Positions 8,818 to 16,723 of a stretch of 51,152 nucleotides of DNA are shown here, piece after piece. A program made the position numbers and the translations under genes. The stretch lies in NCBI GenBank assembly GCA_017303735.1, contig JAFLCF010000006.1, forward strand, positions 1-51,152, given 5' to 3'. The stretch is from Anaerolineae bacterium (lineage in GTDB: Bacteria > Chloroflexota > Anaerolineae > Anaerolineales > Villigracilaceae). The notes under the pieces are model-generated. The model was not told the origin of the DNA. It saw only the letters and a list, made by a program, of their open reading frames with translations, and did no database searches. Position 1 is the first letter of the stretch. Each line of letters opens with the position of its first letter.

Positions 8818-9030
8818 CTATGAAAGGACGGCTGTATATCCTTTTTTCTTCACAGCTACCATGATCTGCTCATCCGTCAATTTGGTTTCGTCGTATTCAA
8901 TGACCATTTCCAGTTTGTGATAACTGGCGTTGACCTCTTTCACGCCGTCGAGGTCATCTTCGAGAGACTCGATCTTCATGGCGCAGTTGGTACAGCTCAT
9001 ATCGGGGATTTTGAAGGTTTTTTTGATCAT
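8818..9030 (-). CDS. copZ: HMA-domain copper chaperone (CopZ-like)
   Basis: A 70-residue heavy-metal-associated domain of ferredoxin-like fold, with the Cu(I)-binding motif M-S-C-T-N-C at residues 11-16. It is a cytoplasmic chaperone expected to pass Cu(I) to the CopA ATPase encoded upstream in the same cluster. The length is typical for CopZ. It is the last gene of the minus-strand copper cluster and is separated from the preceding gene by a perfect palindrome. Confidence 0.88.
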   Translation of the reverse strand: MIKKTFKIPDMSCTNCAMKIESLEDDLDGVKEVNASYHKLEMVIEYDETKLTDEQIMVAVKKKGYTAVLS

Positions 9031-9044
9031 TTTATCTCTACAAC

Positions 9045-9078
9045 AGACCTGAAAGGTTTTTAAAAACCTTTCAGGTCT
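9045..9078. repeat. Perfect 34-bp palindrome
   Basis: Two 17-base arms, AGACCTGAAAGGTTTTT and its exact complement, with no spacer. Its outer and inner bases match the palindrome at 13662-13695. It lies in the 55-bp gap between two copper-cluster genes. Confidence 0.85.
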
Positions 9079-9085
9079 CGTTTAT

Positions 9086-10294
9086 CTATTGATTTTCAAA
9101 CACAATCTGCCCGGTGTACATGCCCATGGAACAGGTGAAGAACAGAGTGGAGCCTGCTTCTTGTGCTGGGATGTTGACTTGAACAGTCCCCGTATCGGGC
9201 AATAGTTCATAGTAATTCAGATCAGGGATGACAAAATCACGGGCGCAGGAATAGGTGTCTTTGGTGACAAGATTCAAGGTGAGGTCTTTGCCTGCAGGCG
9301 CTTTTAAGATCGCGGGAAAATACCCATCATTTTCGACGTTGAGAACAAGCTCACCATCCACGGCACCGGTTTGAGATGTATCGGCTGCAAAGGTGGATTC
9401 TGCTTGAAGGGCGAACCAGCTACGGGTCATATTTTGAAGCGAGAAAGGTGAGCCCATCAGGTTGAGTCCACTGTCGAGGGTCACAAATCCAAGAATCAGA
9501 ACGACGACGGCGACAAATCGCATGAAGAATTTTTCGAGCTTTGCACCGAGTTCGGTGGCAAGATATGCAACGATGAAAAAGACCGGGCTGGTTCCAAGTG
9601 TGAAGGCGAACATGAGCGCGGCGCCCATGAGTGCGCTGCCTGTACCGAGGGCGGTTGCCATCATGGCTTGGGTCACACCGCATGGAATGAAGACGGTTAG
9701 CAAGCCAAGGAAAATGGGTGTAGCGGTGTCTGTGCCTTTGGCAGTTCTGCGGATATAACGCGTGATGAACTTTGGCGGTTCAATGGAGAAGTATCGAAAG
9801 ATCGGGTGGACGTTGAACATACGCAATGCGTTACCGACCATGAAGATACCAATGGCGATCATCAGAACAGCGCGAGTAGTTGGGCTGAGCGTTAGGAACG
9901 AACCGACCCAACCTAGTAAAGCACCCAACAAGGTGTAAGCGACCAACTTGGCAACCAGGAATAAAGAAATGGGAAGCGCACTATTGGTGCGGACGGTTTC
10001 TTGTTGTTTCGACTTTTTATGTTTTGCCGTGTGCTCGACATAATCTTGCTCGATCTGATGTGCAAGCGAACTGGCAAGCAAACCGCCCTGCACAGCGAGA
10101 CAACTCAAGCCGCCGGTGGTGATACCAGTGACAAAGGCAACAATAAGCTGGCTCATGACACCAGAGTTAGCGACAATATCAATGGAGTTGCTCTGCGGTT
10201 GAAAAACGATCATGGCGATGGCAACCGCAAGGAAGATCACACCAAGCATAACGATGATGACAGGGTCAACGGAAGGTTGTTGTTTTTTGCTCAT
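9086..10294 (-). CDS. TauE/SafE-type membrane protein fused to a C-terminal cupredoxin-like domain
   Basis: A 402-residue fusion. After an N-terminal helix (about 15-30), residues about 45-290 form a polytopic sulfite-exporter/DsbD_2-type membrane domain, with A-V-Q-G-G-L near 64 and F-I-P-C-G-V-T-Q near 202. Residues about 305-402 form a cupredoxin-like beta domain with Cys350 (T-Y-S-C-A-R-D-F) and C-S-M-G-M (Cys388, Met390, Met392) as likely copper ligands. The layout suggests copper transfer across or at the membrane. It sits between CopZ-like and lipoprotein genes of the copper cluster. The ligand set (Cys and Met, no obvious His) looks suited to Cu(I) binding; this is inference. Confidence 0.82.
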   Translation of the reverse strand: MSKKQQPSVDPVIIVMLGVIFLAVAIAMIVFQPQSNSIDIVANSGVMSQLIVAFVTGITTGGLSCLAVQGGLLASSLAHQIEQDYVEHTAKHKKSKQQETVRTNSALPISLFLVAKLVAYTLLGALLGWVGSFLTLSPTTRAVLMIAIGIFMVGNALRMFNVHPIFRYFSIEPPKFITRYIRRTAKGTDTATPIFLGLLTVFIPCGVTQAMMATALGTGSALMGAALMFAFTLGTSPVFFIVAYLATELGAKLEKFFMRFVAVVVLILGFVTLDSGLNLMGSPFSLQNMTRSWFALQAESTFAADTSQTGAVDGELVLNVENDGYFPAILKAPAGKDLTLNLVTKDTYSCARDFVIPDLNYYELLPDTGTVQVNIPAQEAGSTLFFTCSMGMYTGQIVFENQ

Positions 10295-10321
10295 TTGAAC
10301 TCACAAGATAAAGTTTACAGG

Positions 10322-10363
10322 CAAACAGGTAGAAAGGTACTTGTATACCCGTCTACCTGTTTG
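10322..10363. repeat. Perfect 12-bp inverted repeat
   Basis: CAAACAGGTAGA at 10322-10333 pairs with 10352-10363. The 18-base loop also contains the TACTTG motif. It lies in the gap between the lipoprotein and TauE/SafE genes. Confidence 0.6.
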
Positions 10364-10370
10364 TATTTTT

Positions 10371-10880
10371 CTACCGTTGCCCGCCATCCCAAACGACGAA
10401 GGGCATGTTGATGACCACACCGGGCTGTTCGATGGTCAATTCACCGGCAGCTTCGGCAGCGAGGACATCATCGACGTGAGTCAATTCACGGGCTTTAGAT
10501 TCATCGGTCCAGGTCGCTACATTGAGGCGGCGCAGAGGAGTGTATCCGTCAGTGCCGGGAGGGTTATCAAACACATCGGCTTGAAATCCGAACGGACCGG
10601 AACCCGCCACACCATTGGTGAAGACATACACGTTCGCCAGAGATTCATCGGGTACATTTGCCAACGAAGGGACGAGTATCACCGGTGACTTCATCATATC
10701 GGTGAGGGTTTGCGCCACGCCTCCATCGGAAGCTTCGGTGTGAACGAAGTAGATCTCTTTGCCGTCTGCCCAGGCTTTGCCTGCGGGCAATTCTGCTTTG
10801 GGCATTTCCTCGGCTTGTGGGGCACATGCAGTCAACGAAAGGAGTAAAGCTGCGAGAAGAAGAACAACTATTTTTTTCAT
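10371..10880 (-). CDS. Lipoprotein of the copper cluster, unknown function
   Basis: A 169-residue exported lipoprotein. The signal peptide ends in the lipobox L-T-A-C, with lipidated Cys19. The mature part contains W-A-D-G-K-E-I-Y-F-V-H-T-E-A-S-D near 36-51, and is probably a small beta-rich domain. I do not recognise a characterised family; it may belong to a DUF found in related Chloroflexota. His and acidic residues could bind metal. It lies inside the copper operon, between the YHS-like and TauE/SafE-cupredoxin genes, which suggests an extracytoplasmic role in copper handling. Confidence 0.75.
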   Translation of the reverse strand: MKKIVVLLLAALLLSLTACAPQAEEMPKAELPAGKAWADGKEIYFVHTEASDGGVAQTLTDMMKSPVILVPSLANVPDESLANVYVFTNGVAGSGPFGFQADVFDNPPGTDGYTPLRRLNVATWTDESKARELTHVDDVLAAEAAGELTIEQPGVVINMPFVVWDGGQR

Positions 10881-10909
10881 GTTAAGGGTTTCCTATTCAA
10901 TGGGTCTAA

Positions 10910-11134
10910 TTATGATGCGAGTGGTTCATCATCGTCTAAAGGATGATCCACCTCACCTGCCATGAACGCTTCTGGTGCACTCAGAAAAGCTTTCAAGCAG
11001 GCTTGATTACAAAAGTAGACTCTCTCTCCATTGAACATCGCGTTTGGGTAAGCAGATGGGTCTTTCAAGGTTCCACCACAGGCGGATTTGATAAGAGGTA
11101 ATTGGTGATTGGTAATTGGAGTTCCGCTATTCAT
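10910..11134 (-). CDS. Small YHS-like metal-binding domain protein
   Basis: A 74-residue protein with Cys19 in S-A-C-G-G-T and the pattern V-Y-F-C-N-Q-A-C-L-K-A-F (Cys42, Cys46). These resemble the YHS/TRASH-type Cys motifs found in copper and heavy-metal proteins. The start is uncertain: the first 15 codons run through a heptamer repeat array (11097-11121), so the real domain begins near the Cys19 region and the N-terminus may have been created by the repeat. It lies directly downstream of copA. Confidence 0.65.
   Translation of the reverse strand: MNSGTPITNHQLPLIKSACGGTLKDPSAYPNAMFNGERVYFCNQACLKAFLSAPEAFMAGEVDHPLDDDEPLAS
11097..11121. repeat. Heptamer repeat array 1
   Basis: Degenerate 7-base units of the form AATTGGT/GATTGGT/AATTGGA. 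The array forms the 5' end of the YHS-like gene. Confidence 0.7.
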
Positions 11135-11135
11135 T

Positions 11136-11170
11136 GTCTACTACTCACTATTCACCATTCACTATTTACT
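11136..11170. repeat. Heptamer repeat array 2
   Basis: Five consecutive 7-base units (GTCTACT, ACTCACT, ATTCACC, ATTCACT, ATTTACT) fill the gap between copA and the YHS-like gene and reach into the copA stop codon. Confidence 0.75.
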
Positions 11171-13643
11171 AAATCTTCACCCTTCGCAACCGCAAACTAT
11201 TCGTCACCACAAAGACACTGCTAAATGCCATGGCACCAGCGGCAAGCATCGGGTTCAAATATCCGAGCATGGCGGCAGGGATAAGAATGATGTTGTAAAT
11301 GAACGCCCAGAACAGATTTTGTTTGATGGTCGTGACCGTTTTACGAGACAAACTGATGGCGCGCGAAACGCCGCGCAAGTCGCCGCTCATCAAGGTCACA
11401 GGAGCAGCTGCCATGGCAACATCGGTGCCAGTGCCAATTGCCAAACCGACATCGGCTTGCGCAAGAGCGGGAGCGTCGTTGACGCCGTCACCGACCATTG
11501 CGACAACTGACGATTGACGATTGACAATTGACGATTGAAGTTCCTTGACTTCAGATGATTTACCTTCCGGCAATACCTCGGCAAGCACAACATCAATTCC
11601 AACTTGCTTCGCAATGGCTTCGGCGGTCTTTTGATTGTCGCCGGTGATCATCGCCACCTTCAAGCCCATCTTGTGCAGGTCAGCGATCGCATCTTTCGAA
11701 CTGTCTTTGATGGTATCTGCCACGGCAATGATTCCTGCGGCAGTATTATCAATCGCAACCAACATCGCCGTCTTCGCTTCCGATTGAAGACGCGTCACTT
11801 CGGATTCGAGACTGCCCAGGGAGATTCCTCTCATCTCGAACATTCTCTTGTTCCCGACCATCACGCTTCTTCCCTCGACCTCGGCTTGAACGCCATGCCC
11901 AGCCTCTGCCTTGAACCCAGCCGGTTCGACCAAATTCAGTCCGCGAGTGGTGGCTTCCGCCCAAATCGCCTCACCCAGCGGATGTTCTGATCCTTTTTCA
12001 ACACTGGCTGCTAATCGCAACAACTCATCACTGGTAACTGGTAACTGGTTACTGACCACTATATCCGTCACCGCTGGCTGACCTTTCGTGATCGTTCCAG
12101 TTTTATCCAACACAACTATGCTCACTTTGCCAGCACGTTCGAGCGCTTCACTGTTTCTAAACAAGATGCCCGCTTCGGCACCTTTACCCGTTCCCACCAT
12201 GATGGCGGTCGGAGTGGCGAGTCCCATTGCGCACGGGCAAGCAATCACCAGCACAGCCACCATGTAAATGAGCGCACGGGTAAAATTATCGATATCCGAG
12301 TTTATCGGCAATTGCGGACCAAAGAAGTACCAACCGAAAAACGTCAGCAAGGCGATGACAATGACGATGGGAACAAATACAGCTGAGACTTGATCCGCCA
12401 TTTTCTGGATGGGAGCTTTACTGCCTTGCGCGTCTTCCACCAGTTTGATGATCTGCGCCAGGGCAGTTTCTTTTCCAACTTTGGTGGCTTCAAATTTGAG
12501 CATGCCCAACTTGTTGAGCGTTGCGCCAATGACCGGGTCACCGGGCTTCTTCTCAACCGGAAGGGACTCACCCGTCAACATGGATTCATCGAGAGTGCTG
12601 CGACCTTCCACCACCACCCCATCGACCGGCACTTTCTCGCCTGGCTTGACCATCACCACATCGCCCACACGGACATCGTCCACGGGCACTTCGGTCTCCA
12701 CGCCGTCACGCACAACACGCGCAGTTTTGGCACGCAAGCCCATCAGCTTCTTGATCGCTTCAGAGGTGCGTCCCTTGGCACGCGCTTCGAGGAATTTTCC
12801 AAGCTTGATGAGCGTGATGATGACCGCCGCCGTTTCGTAATAGACGTGCCCCATCAGCCAGCCGAAGGTGATCGGCAGGGAGTAGAAGAACGCGGCAGAG
12901 GAGCCCATCGCAATCAGCACATCCATGTTCGCGGACTTATTGCGGATCGCCTTGAAAGCGCCCACATAATATTGCCAGCCGACATAGAACTGAACCGGCA
13001 GCGCCAAAACCAGCATCAACCAGCCAAACCAGGGTTGCGCATCGCGCATCCCTTCCATGCTGGTGCCGGTATAGAAGAAATCAGGAAGCAGCCCAAAGTC
13101 TTTGCTCATGGAAAGCACAAAGAGCGGGACTGTAAATATCAAACCAATGATGAGCAGACGGCGTTGTTCGTTGATCTCATGTTCGCGCGCCATCGCTTCG
13201 GCATCTTCTGCCGCACCGCCCAGTTCCATCGCTTCGAAACCAGCGGCGGAGACTGCACGGCGTAATTCAGCTTGCGTAACAATGGTCGGCACGTACTTGA
13301 CGCGTGCCTTTTCGGTTGTAAATGTTACTTGCGCTTCAAGAACACCATCGAGTTTGGTGAGAGCTTTTTCAAGACGGCGGGCATCGTTGTCATCAGACAA
13401 ACGCTTGATGACGAGGTCCGCTTCACCGGTGGCGACGCCGTACCCGGCGCGGTTGACGCGGGCGATGACATCGGTCAGCCCGAGTTTGGAGGCGTCAAAA
13501 TCCAGCGTGGCGCGCTCGGAGGAGAGATTCACCACTGCGCTTTGCACGCCGTCGAGCTTTTTCAAGTTGCGCTCCACAGTAGCGACGCAGTTGGCACAGG
13601 TCATGCCGGTAATGGGGAGTGTCAGTTGCTTTGTTTCGGTCAT
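11169..13643 (-). CDS. copA: P1B-type Cu(I)-exporting ATPase
   Basis: An 824-residue inner-membrane pump. HMA domain 1 (residues 6-72) has G-M-T-C-A-N-C with Cys16 and Cys19. A second HMA-like domain (about 77-142) has lost both Cys. Then come membrane helices, the actuator T-G-E-S (357-360), the C-P-C transport site (469-471), D-K-T-G-T with phosphorylated Asp513, His554-Pro555 of the N domain, and G-D-G-V-N-D (718-723). Two stretches are translated from heptamer repeats: about residues 530-540 in the N domain and about 703-714 just before G-D-G-V-N-D. The frame is intact. It exports Cu(I) and sits in the CsoR cluster between two HMA chaperone genes. Confidence 0.95.
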   Translation of the reverse strand: MTETKQLTLPITGMTCANCVATVERNLKKLDGVQSAVVNLSSERATLDFDASKLGLTDVIARVNRAGYGVATGEADLVIKRLSDDNDARRLEKALTKLDGVLEAQVTFTTEKARVKYVPTIVTQAELRRAVSAAGFEAMELGGAAEDAEAMAREHEINEQRRLLIIGLIFTVPLFVLSMSKDFGLLPDFFYTGTSMEGMRDAQPWFGWLMLVLALPVQFYVGWQYYVGAFKAIRNKSANMDVLIAMGSSAAFFYSLPITFGWLMGHVYYETAAVIITLIKLGKFLEARAKGRTSEAIKKLMGLRAKTARVVRDGVETEVPVDDVRVGDVVMVKPGEKVPVDGVVVEGRSTLDESMLTGESLPVEKKPGDPVIGATLNKLGMLKFEATKVGKETALAQIIKLVEDAQGSKAPIQKMADQVSAVFVPIVIVIALLTFFGWYFFGPQLPINSDIDNFTRALIYMVAVLVIACPCAMGLATPTAIMVGTGKGAEAGILFRNSEALERAGKVSIVVLDKTGTITKGQPAVTDIVVSNQLPVTSDELLRLAASVEKGSEHPLGEAIWAEATTRGLNLVEPAGFKAEAGHGVQAEVEGRSVMVGNKRMFEMRGISLGSLESEVTRLQSEAKTAMLVAIDNTAAGIIAVADTIKDSSKDAIADLHKMGLKVAMITGDNQKTAEAIAKQVGIDVVLAEVLPEGKSSEVKELQSSIVNRQSSVVAMVGDGVNDAPALAQADVGLAIGTGTDVAMAAAPVTLMSGDLRGVSRAISLSRKTVTTIKQNLFWAFIYNIILIPAAMLGYLNPMLAAGAMAFSSVFVVTNSLRLRRVKI
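11506..11540. repeat. Heptamer repeat array 3, inside copA
   Basis: Five 7-base units (ACTGACG, ATTGACG, ATTGACA, ATTGACG, ATTGAAG) in frame within copA. They encode a Ser/Val/Gln-rich insert just upstream of the conserved hinge motif G-D-G-V-N-D. Confidence 0.8.
12030..12057. repeat. Heptamer repeat array 4, inside copA
   Basis: Four 7-base units (ACTGGTA twice, ACTGGTT, ACTGACC) in frame within the nucleotide-binding domain of copA. Confidence 0.75.
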
Positions 13644-13661
13644 TCAAAAACCTTCCTAAAA

Positions 13662-13695
13662 AGACCTGACAGGTTTTTAGAAACCTGTCAGGTCT
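13662..13695. repeat. Perfect 15-bp inverted repeat, same family as 9045-9078
   Basis: AGACCTGACAGGTTT at 13662-13676 pairs with 13681-13695 across a 4-base loop. Differences from the 9045 element are compensated on both arms. Confidence 0.85.
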
Positions 13696-13700
13696 GCGTA

Positions 13701-13919
13701 TTACAAAGTAAGCAAACCTTCAGCGGGATAATTGATCTCCGCCAAAAGCGCCTTGATCTTGGCTTCATCCGCAGGGGAATCGAAGGTGATGGTCACTTTC
13801 TTGGTGGCTTCTTCTGCCTTCACAGACTGAACACCCTGCAATTCGCCAACTTCCATTTCAATCGTGTGAGTGCAATGTCCGCAATGGATGGCGGGAACGG
13901 TATATGTTACGGTAGTCAT
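13701..13919 (-). CDS. HMA-domain copper chaperone
   Basis: A 72-residue heavy-metal-associated domain with the metal site I-H-C-G-H-C (Cys13, Cys16), differing from the M-S-C-T-N-C of the other chaperone at 8818. The extra His residues in the loop suggest a different metal preference or affinity. AAGGAG lies 8 bases before the ATG. It lies between the cupredoxin lipoprotein gene and copA, so it is a likely Cu(I) donor to, or partner of, CopA. Confidence 0.88.
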   Translation of the reverse strand: MTTVTYTVPAIHCGHCTHTIEMEVGELQGVQSVKAEEATKKVTITFDSPADEAKIKALLAEINYPAEGLLTL

Positions 13920-13946
13920 GATGGTTTCTCCTTGAATTTGTTTTTT

Positions 13947-14360
13947 TTATTTAACGATCAATTCGCCGATCATCCCGGCATCTTTGTGACCGGGCACCGA
14001 GCAAATAATTTGATATGTTCCAGGTTCGGTGGGTGTGAATGTGAGCGTACTGGTCTCACCCGCCGCAGTGGATGTGTGCAAGTCATACTCCGAATGTTCT
14101 TCAGTAGCCATGTGATGGTCACCCGAGTTGGAACTGGAAACGCCCGTCACTGGAATGACTTCGATCACAAAGTCATGCTCGACCGCGCCATCGTTGACGA
14201 GAGTCAATTCCACAGGTGTACCTGCTGTTACATTGATGGTATTGGGCTCGAAGCCAAATTCCTTCATCGTTATGGTGACTTTGGTGGGCGCCGATCCGCC
14301 TGCACAAGCGGAAAGGAATACGACAAACAACAGAACTGCTAAAGCTTTCTTCAACAACAT
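13947..14360 (-). CDS. Cupredoxin lipoprotein with complete type-1 copper site
   Basis: A 137-residue exported lipoprotein (lipobox L-S-A-C, Cys19) with a plastocyanin/azurin-like fold. The type-1 copper ligands are all present: His62 (E-H-D-F), Cys120 and His125 in I-I-C-S-V-P-G-H, and Met130. A His-rich loop (D-H-H-M, residues 81-84) could bind extra copper. It is probably a copper-binding or electron-carrier protein on the outer face of the membrane. It directly follows csoR in the cluster. Confidence 0.87.
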   Translation of the reverse strand: MLLKKALAVLLFVVFLSACAGGSAPTKVTITMKEFGFEPNTINVTAGTPVELTLVNDGAVEHDFVIEVIPVTGVSSSNSGDHHMATEEHSEYDLHTSTAAGETSTLTFTPTEPGTYQIICSVPGHKDAGMIGELIVK

Positions 14361-14393
14361 GCGAAACTGCCTCCAAAAAATATGATTTCAAAT

Positions 14394-14424
14394 GCTCTTT
14401 CAGGGGCTAAGCCCCTGAAAGAGC
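14394..14424. repeat. Perfect 14-bp hairpin with TAA loop
   Basis: GCTCTTTCAGGGGC, TAA, then its exact complement, in the gap between csoR and the cupredoxin gene. It has no T-run. It has the same design as the hairpins at 6452 and 27756. Confidence 0.8.
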
Positions 14425-14434
14425 CAGAGACTAT

Positions 14435-14704
14435 TTAAACCTTCGTAGACATTTCGAACACTTCTGTAATCTCTTTCAACACCCGCTCGCGTTCTTTTTT
14501 GTCATTGCCTTGAATGGCAGTGATCACGCACGAATTCAAGTGATCTTCCAATATCTTTGAGCTGACCTTATTCAATGCCGCCTCAATCGCCTGTATCTGA
14601 CGGATGACATCAATGCAATATGCATCCTCTTCCACCATGCGGATCACGCCGCGCAGGTGTCCTTCCACGGTCTTTAATCGTCTAAGTGTCGCTTCGTTTT
14701 CCAT
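14435..14704 (-). CDS. csoR: CsoR copper-sensing repressor
   Basis: An 89-residue all-helical CsoR/DUF156 repressor. The Cu(I) ligands Cys30, His55 and Cys59 have the same spacing (25 and 4 residues) as in characterised CsoR proteins. The opening L-R-R-L-K-T-V-E-G-H-L-R-G-V-I-R-M-V-E is the family signature. Apo-CsoR binds DNA, and Cu(I) releases it. A G-tract dyad operator lies 42 bases upstream of the start, between the predicted promoter and the gene. It is the first gene of the eight-gene minus-strand copper cluster. Confidence 0.93.
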   Translation of the reverse strand: MENEATLRRLKTVEGHLRGVIRMVEEDAYCIDVIRQIQAIEAALNKVSSKILEDHLNSCVITAIQGNDKKERERVLKEITEVFEMSTKV

Positions 14705-14745
14705 AGTTACCTCTAGTTTCCAGATACAGTCCGCTACTTTCCTCT

Positions 14746-14764
14746 TACCCCCCCCAGGGGGGTA
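14746..14764. promoter_or_regulatory. CsoR operator
   Basis: TACCCCCC, a 3-base spacer, then GGGGGGTA: a perfect dyad with 8-base arms of the C/G-tract type recognised by CsoR-family repressors. It lies just downstream of the predicted csoR transcription start. Confidence 0.85.
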
Positions 14765-14775
14765 GGGATAGGCAA

Positions 14776-14805
14776 AATATACGCCATCCCCTGCCCCTTC
14801 GTCAA
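14776..14805 (-). promoter_or_regulatory. Promoter of csoR and the copper cluster
   Basis: On the minus strand, TTGACG (14805-14800) and TATATT (14781-14776) are separated by 18 bases; each matches consensus at 5 of 6 positions. The predicted start near 14769 puts the CsoR dyad at about +6 to +24. Confidence 0.7.
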
Positions 14806-14844
14806 GTCGATAAATGTCATTAGATTGGGGTGTAAAATGACTTT

Positions 14845-15543
14845 ATGGATATTTCACTCAACGATCTTAGGCAAGTTGTCGTTTTTCAACATGCCACCGA
14901 TGACGACTTGAATTTGCTTCTCAAAAATAGCATTACCCGCTCAATAGAAGAAGGAAGTTTCTTCTTTATGCAGGGTGATGAAGCCAACTATCTTTATATT
15001 CTCATCAACGGGCAAGTCAAACTCATGCAGTCGAACCCAAACGGGCAACAAGTTAACATGCGGATGATCTATCCGTGGCAGATGTTCGGCGCACTCGGAG
15101 CCTTTCGCGCCGATGGAGCCGCCTACCCCGTTTCCGCTCAAACCTTGGAGGACAGCACGGCTCTTGCTACGCCCAGCCTGTTCCTGCGCTCCATGCTGGA
15201 GACTCGCCCCTATCTTTCCTTCGACTTAATGAACCTGATGACCTCGTACATTCAAGAAATGCAGGCGCGCTACCGTGAACTCGCAACCGAGCGAGTTGAG
15301 CAACGAGTGGCTAACGCGTTGATCCGCCTGGCTGGGCAATCAGGCATCCGGTCAGAAAATGAGGCGGGCATTGAATTATCCCTCTCCCGTCAGGATGTGG
15401 CAGAAATGACGGGCACTACGTTGTACACGGTCAGCCGTCTGCTCAGTGATTGGGAGCGGAAAGGTTTCATCAAGACCGGCAGGGAAAAGATCATCATTTT
15501 GAAACCTCACGATCTCATGCGAATATCGGAGGGTCTTCCGTAA
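14845..15543 (+). CDS. Crp/Fnr-family transcriptional regulator
   Basis: A 232-residue regulator: cyclic-nucleotide-binding-like beta barrel (about 12-125), long dimer helix (about 128-160), and a winged helix whose recognition helix reads T-G-T-T-L-Y-T-V-S-R-L-L-S-D-W-E-R-K-G-F near 190-209. It lacks the N-terminal Cys cluster of FNR, so it is not a 4Fe-4S oxygen sensor; a DNR/NnrR-like haem or NO sensor is possible but unproven. A TAAAAT at 14833-14838 would place the transcription start at the ATG, suggesting a leaderless mRNA. The next two transcription units, which include nirK, carry matching palindromes at the class II activator position, so it probably controls them. Confidence 0.85.
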   Translation: MDISLNDLRQVVVFQHATDDDLNLLLKNSITRSIEEGSFFFMQGDEANYLYILINGQVKLMQSNPNGQQVNMRMIYPWQMFGALGAFRADGAAYPVSAQTLEDSTALATPSLFLRSMLETRPYLSFDLMNLMTSYIQEMQARYRELATERVEQRVANALIRLAGQSGIRSENEAGIELSLSRQDVAEMTGTTLYTVSRLLSDWERKGFIKTGREKIIILKPHDLMRISEGLP

Positions 15544-15555
15544 ATACTCGATCAA

Positions 15556-15616
15556 AATTTACATTTATGACAATTTGCGCCAGCGCAAAGAAAGAACTCC
15601 ATGCCCGATGTATAAA
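15556..15616 (+). promoter_or_regulatory. Activator box and -10 element before the SCO-cytochrome gene
   Basis: The dyad TTTGCGCCAGCGCAAA (15574-15589, centre 15581.5) lies in a 35-base block that recurs at 16724. A TATAAA at 15611-15616 implies a start near 15623, putting the dyad centre at -41.5, the class II position used by Crp/Fnr activators. Confidence 0.72.
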
Positions 15617-15636
15617 CAAGGCATGGAGTTTTATTT

Positions 15637-16701
15637 ATGAAACATAGTCTTGTCATTTTAGGCGGTATTGTATTCACGCTCGCAATCGCATTATTTGGCT
15701 TTCAATATTTCGGAGCCTATCAATTCAAAGGGTATGTAAACCCCGAGCCGGTCAAAGCGCCAGAGACGATGTTGCGCTCAGTGAATGGACCTGTCCGTTT
15801 TAGCGATTTCAAGGGCAAGATCGTTTTGCTGTACTTCGGCTACACCTTCTGTCCCGACGTCTGCCCGACTTCATTGGCAAACATCAAACTGGCGATGGGC
15901 GACCTCACGCCAGAGGAAGTGGCGCAGGTGCAGGTCATCTTTGTTTCTGTAGACCCGGCTCGAGATACGCCGGAAACGCTCGGTCGCTATGTGAAAATGT
16001 TTCAAGATGACTTCATCGGCGCAACCGGCACGCGCGAAGAGATCGATTGGATGGTGAATACCTTCGGCGCAAAGTACACCATCGAACCGCCCAACGCCGA
16101 CGGAAATTACAACGTCAGTCATTCGGCTTTCACAATGGTGTTAGATCGAAATGGTTATTACGTGATGAGGTGGGAACATGGCACACCGTCTACAGACATG
16201 AGCGCAGACTTGCGCTATCTCATTGCCCACGACATCCCGGTCAGTGCGCAGATTTTGGCGGGTGCCACCTACACGCCGGTCGTTTGCGCCGTGACACTCG
16301 TCCCAGCCCATGTGCAAAGCGGACAGTGGTTGTACGAGCATCATTGCGCTCAATGCCACGGGTTGGATATGGCGGGCAATCCTCAGTACCAGGTTGAACT
16401 GGCTGATGGCTCCCATTTGGCGCCCCCGCTCAACGGTCAGGGTGAGGCGTGGACGTATCCGCAAACTGAACTGCTAGCCATCGTCAAAGAAGGGCGCAAC
16501 CTCGACAAGCCCATCCACATGCCCGCCTTCAAAACCAAGCTGGCAGATTGGGAGATCGAATTCATCCTCACGTATGTTCAAAGCACATGGAATGTCAACC
16601 AGTTGAACTATCAACACGGATTCATGACCCTCACCCCCCAGCCGACTCTTGCGACTGCCACGCCGCTTGCCCCGCTCATAACGAGCACGCCGTCCCCGTA
16701 A
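15637..16701 (+). CDS. SCO1/SenC copper chaperone fused to a cytochrome c domain
   Basis: A 354-residue protein anchored by an N-terminal helix (about 5-25). The thioredoxin-like SCO domain (about 35-200) has the copper motif F-C-P-D-V-C-P (Cys72, Cys76) and the distal ligand His162. A c-type cytochrome follows (about 225-320), with C-A-Q-C-H at 237-241 and probable axial Met295, then a Thr/Pro-rich tail. SCO proteins insert copper into oxidases and related enzymes; the fused haem suggests redox control of the copper-site thiols. GGAG precedes the start. It lies between the Crp/Fnr regulator and the nirK unit, so copper delivery to NirK is a reasonable proposal. Confidence 0.9.
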   Translation: MKHSLVILGGIVFTLAIALFGFQYFGAYQFKGYVNPEPVKAPETMLRSVNGPVRFSDFKGKIVLLYFGYTFCPDVCPTSLANIKLAMGDLTPEEVAQVQVIFVSVDPARDTPETLGRYVKMFQDDFIGATGTREEIDWMVNTFGAKYTIEPPNADGNYNVSHSAFTMVLDRNGYYVMRWEHGTPSTDMSADLRYLIAHDIPVSAQILAGATYTPVVCAVTLVPAHVQSGQWLYEHHCAQCHGLDMAGNPQYQVELADGSHLAPPLNGQGEAWTYPQTELLAIVKEGRNLDKPIHMPAFKTKLADWEIEFILTYVQSTWNVNQLNYQHGFMTLTPQPTLATATPLAPLITSTPSP

Positions 16702-16723
16702 TTTTTCTACCCTGAGAAAAAAT

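Noticed and set aside
11506..11540. Possible frameshift in copA caused by the heptamer array
   Set aside because: The frame continues without interruption into G-D-G-V-N-D and the final helices, so copA is intact.
12390..13265. Open frame of 291 codons on the plus strand
   Set aside because: It lies antisense within copA, is His/Arg-rich as expected of a shadow frame, and has no recognisable domain.
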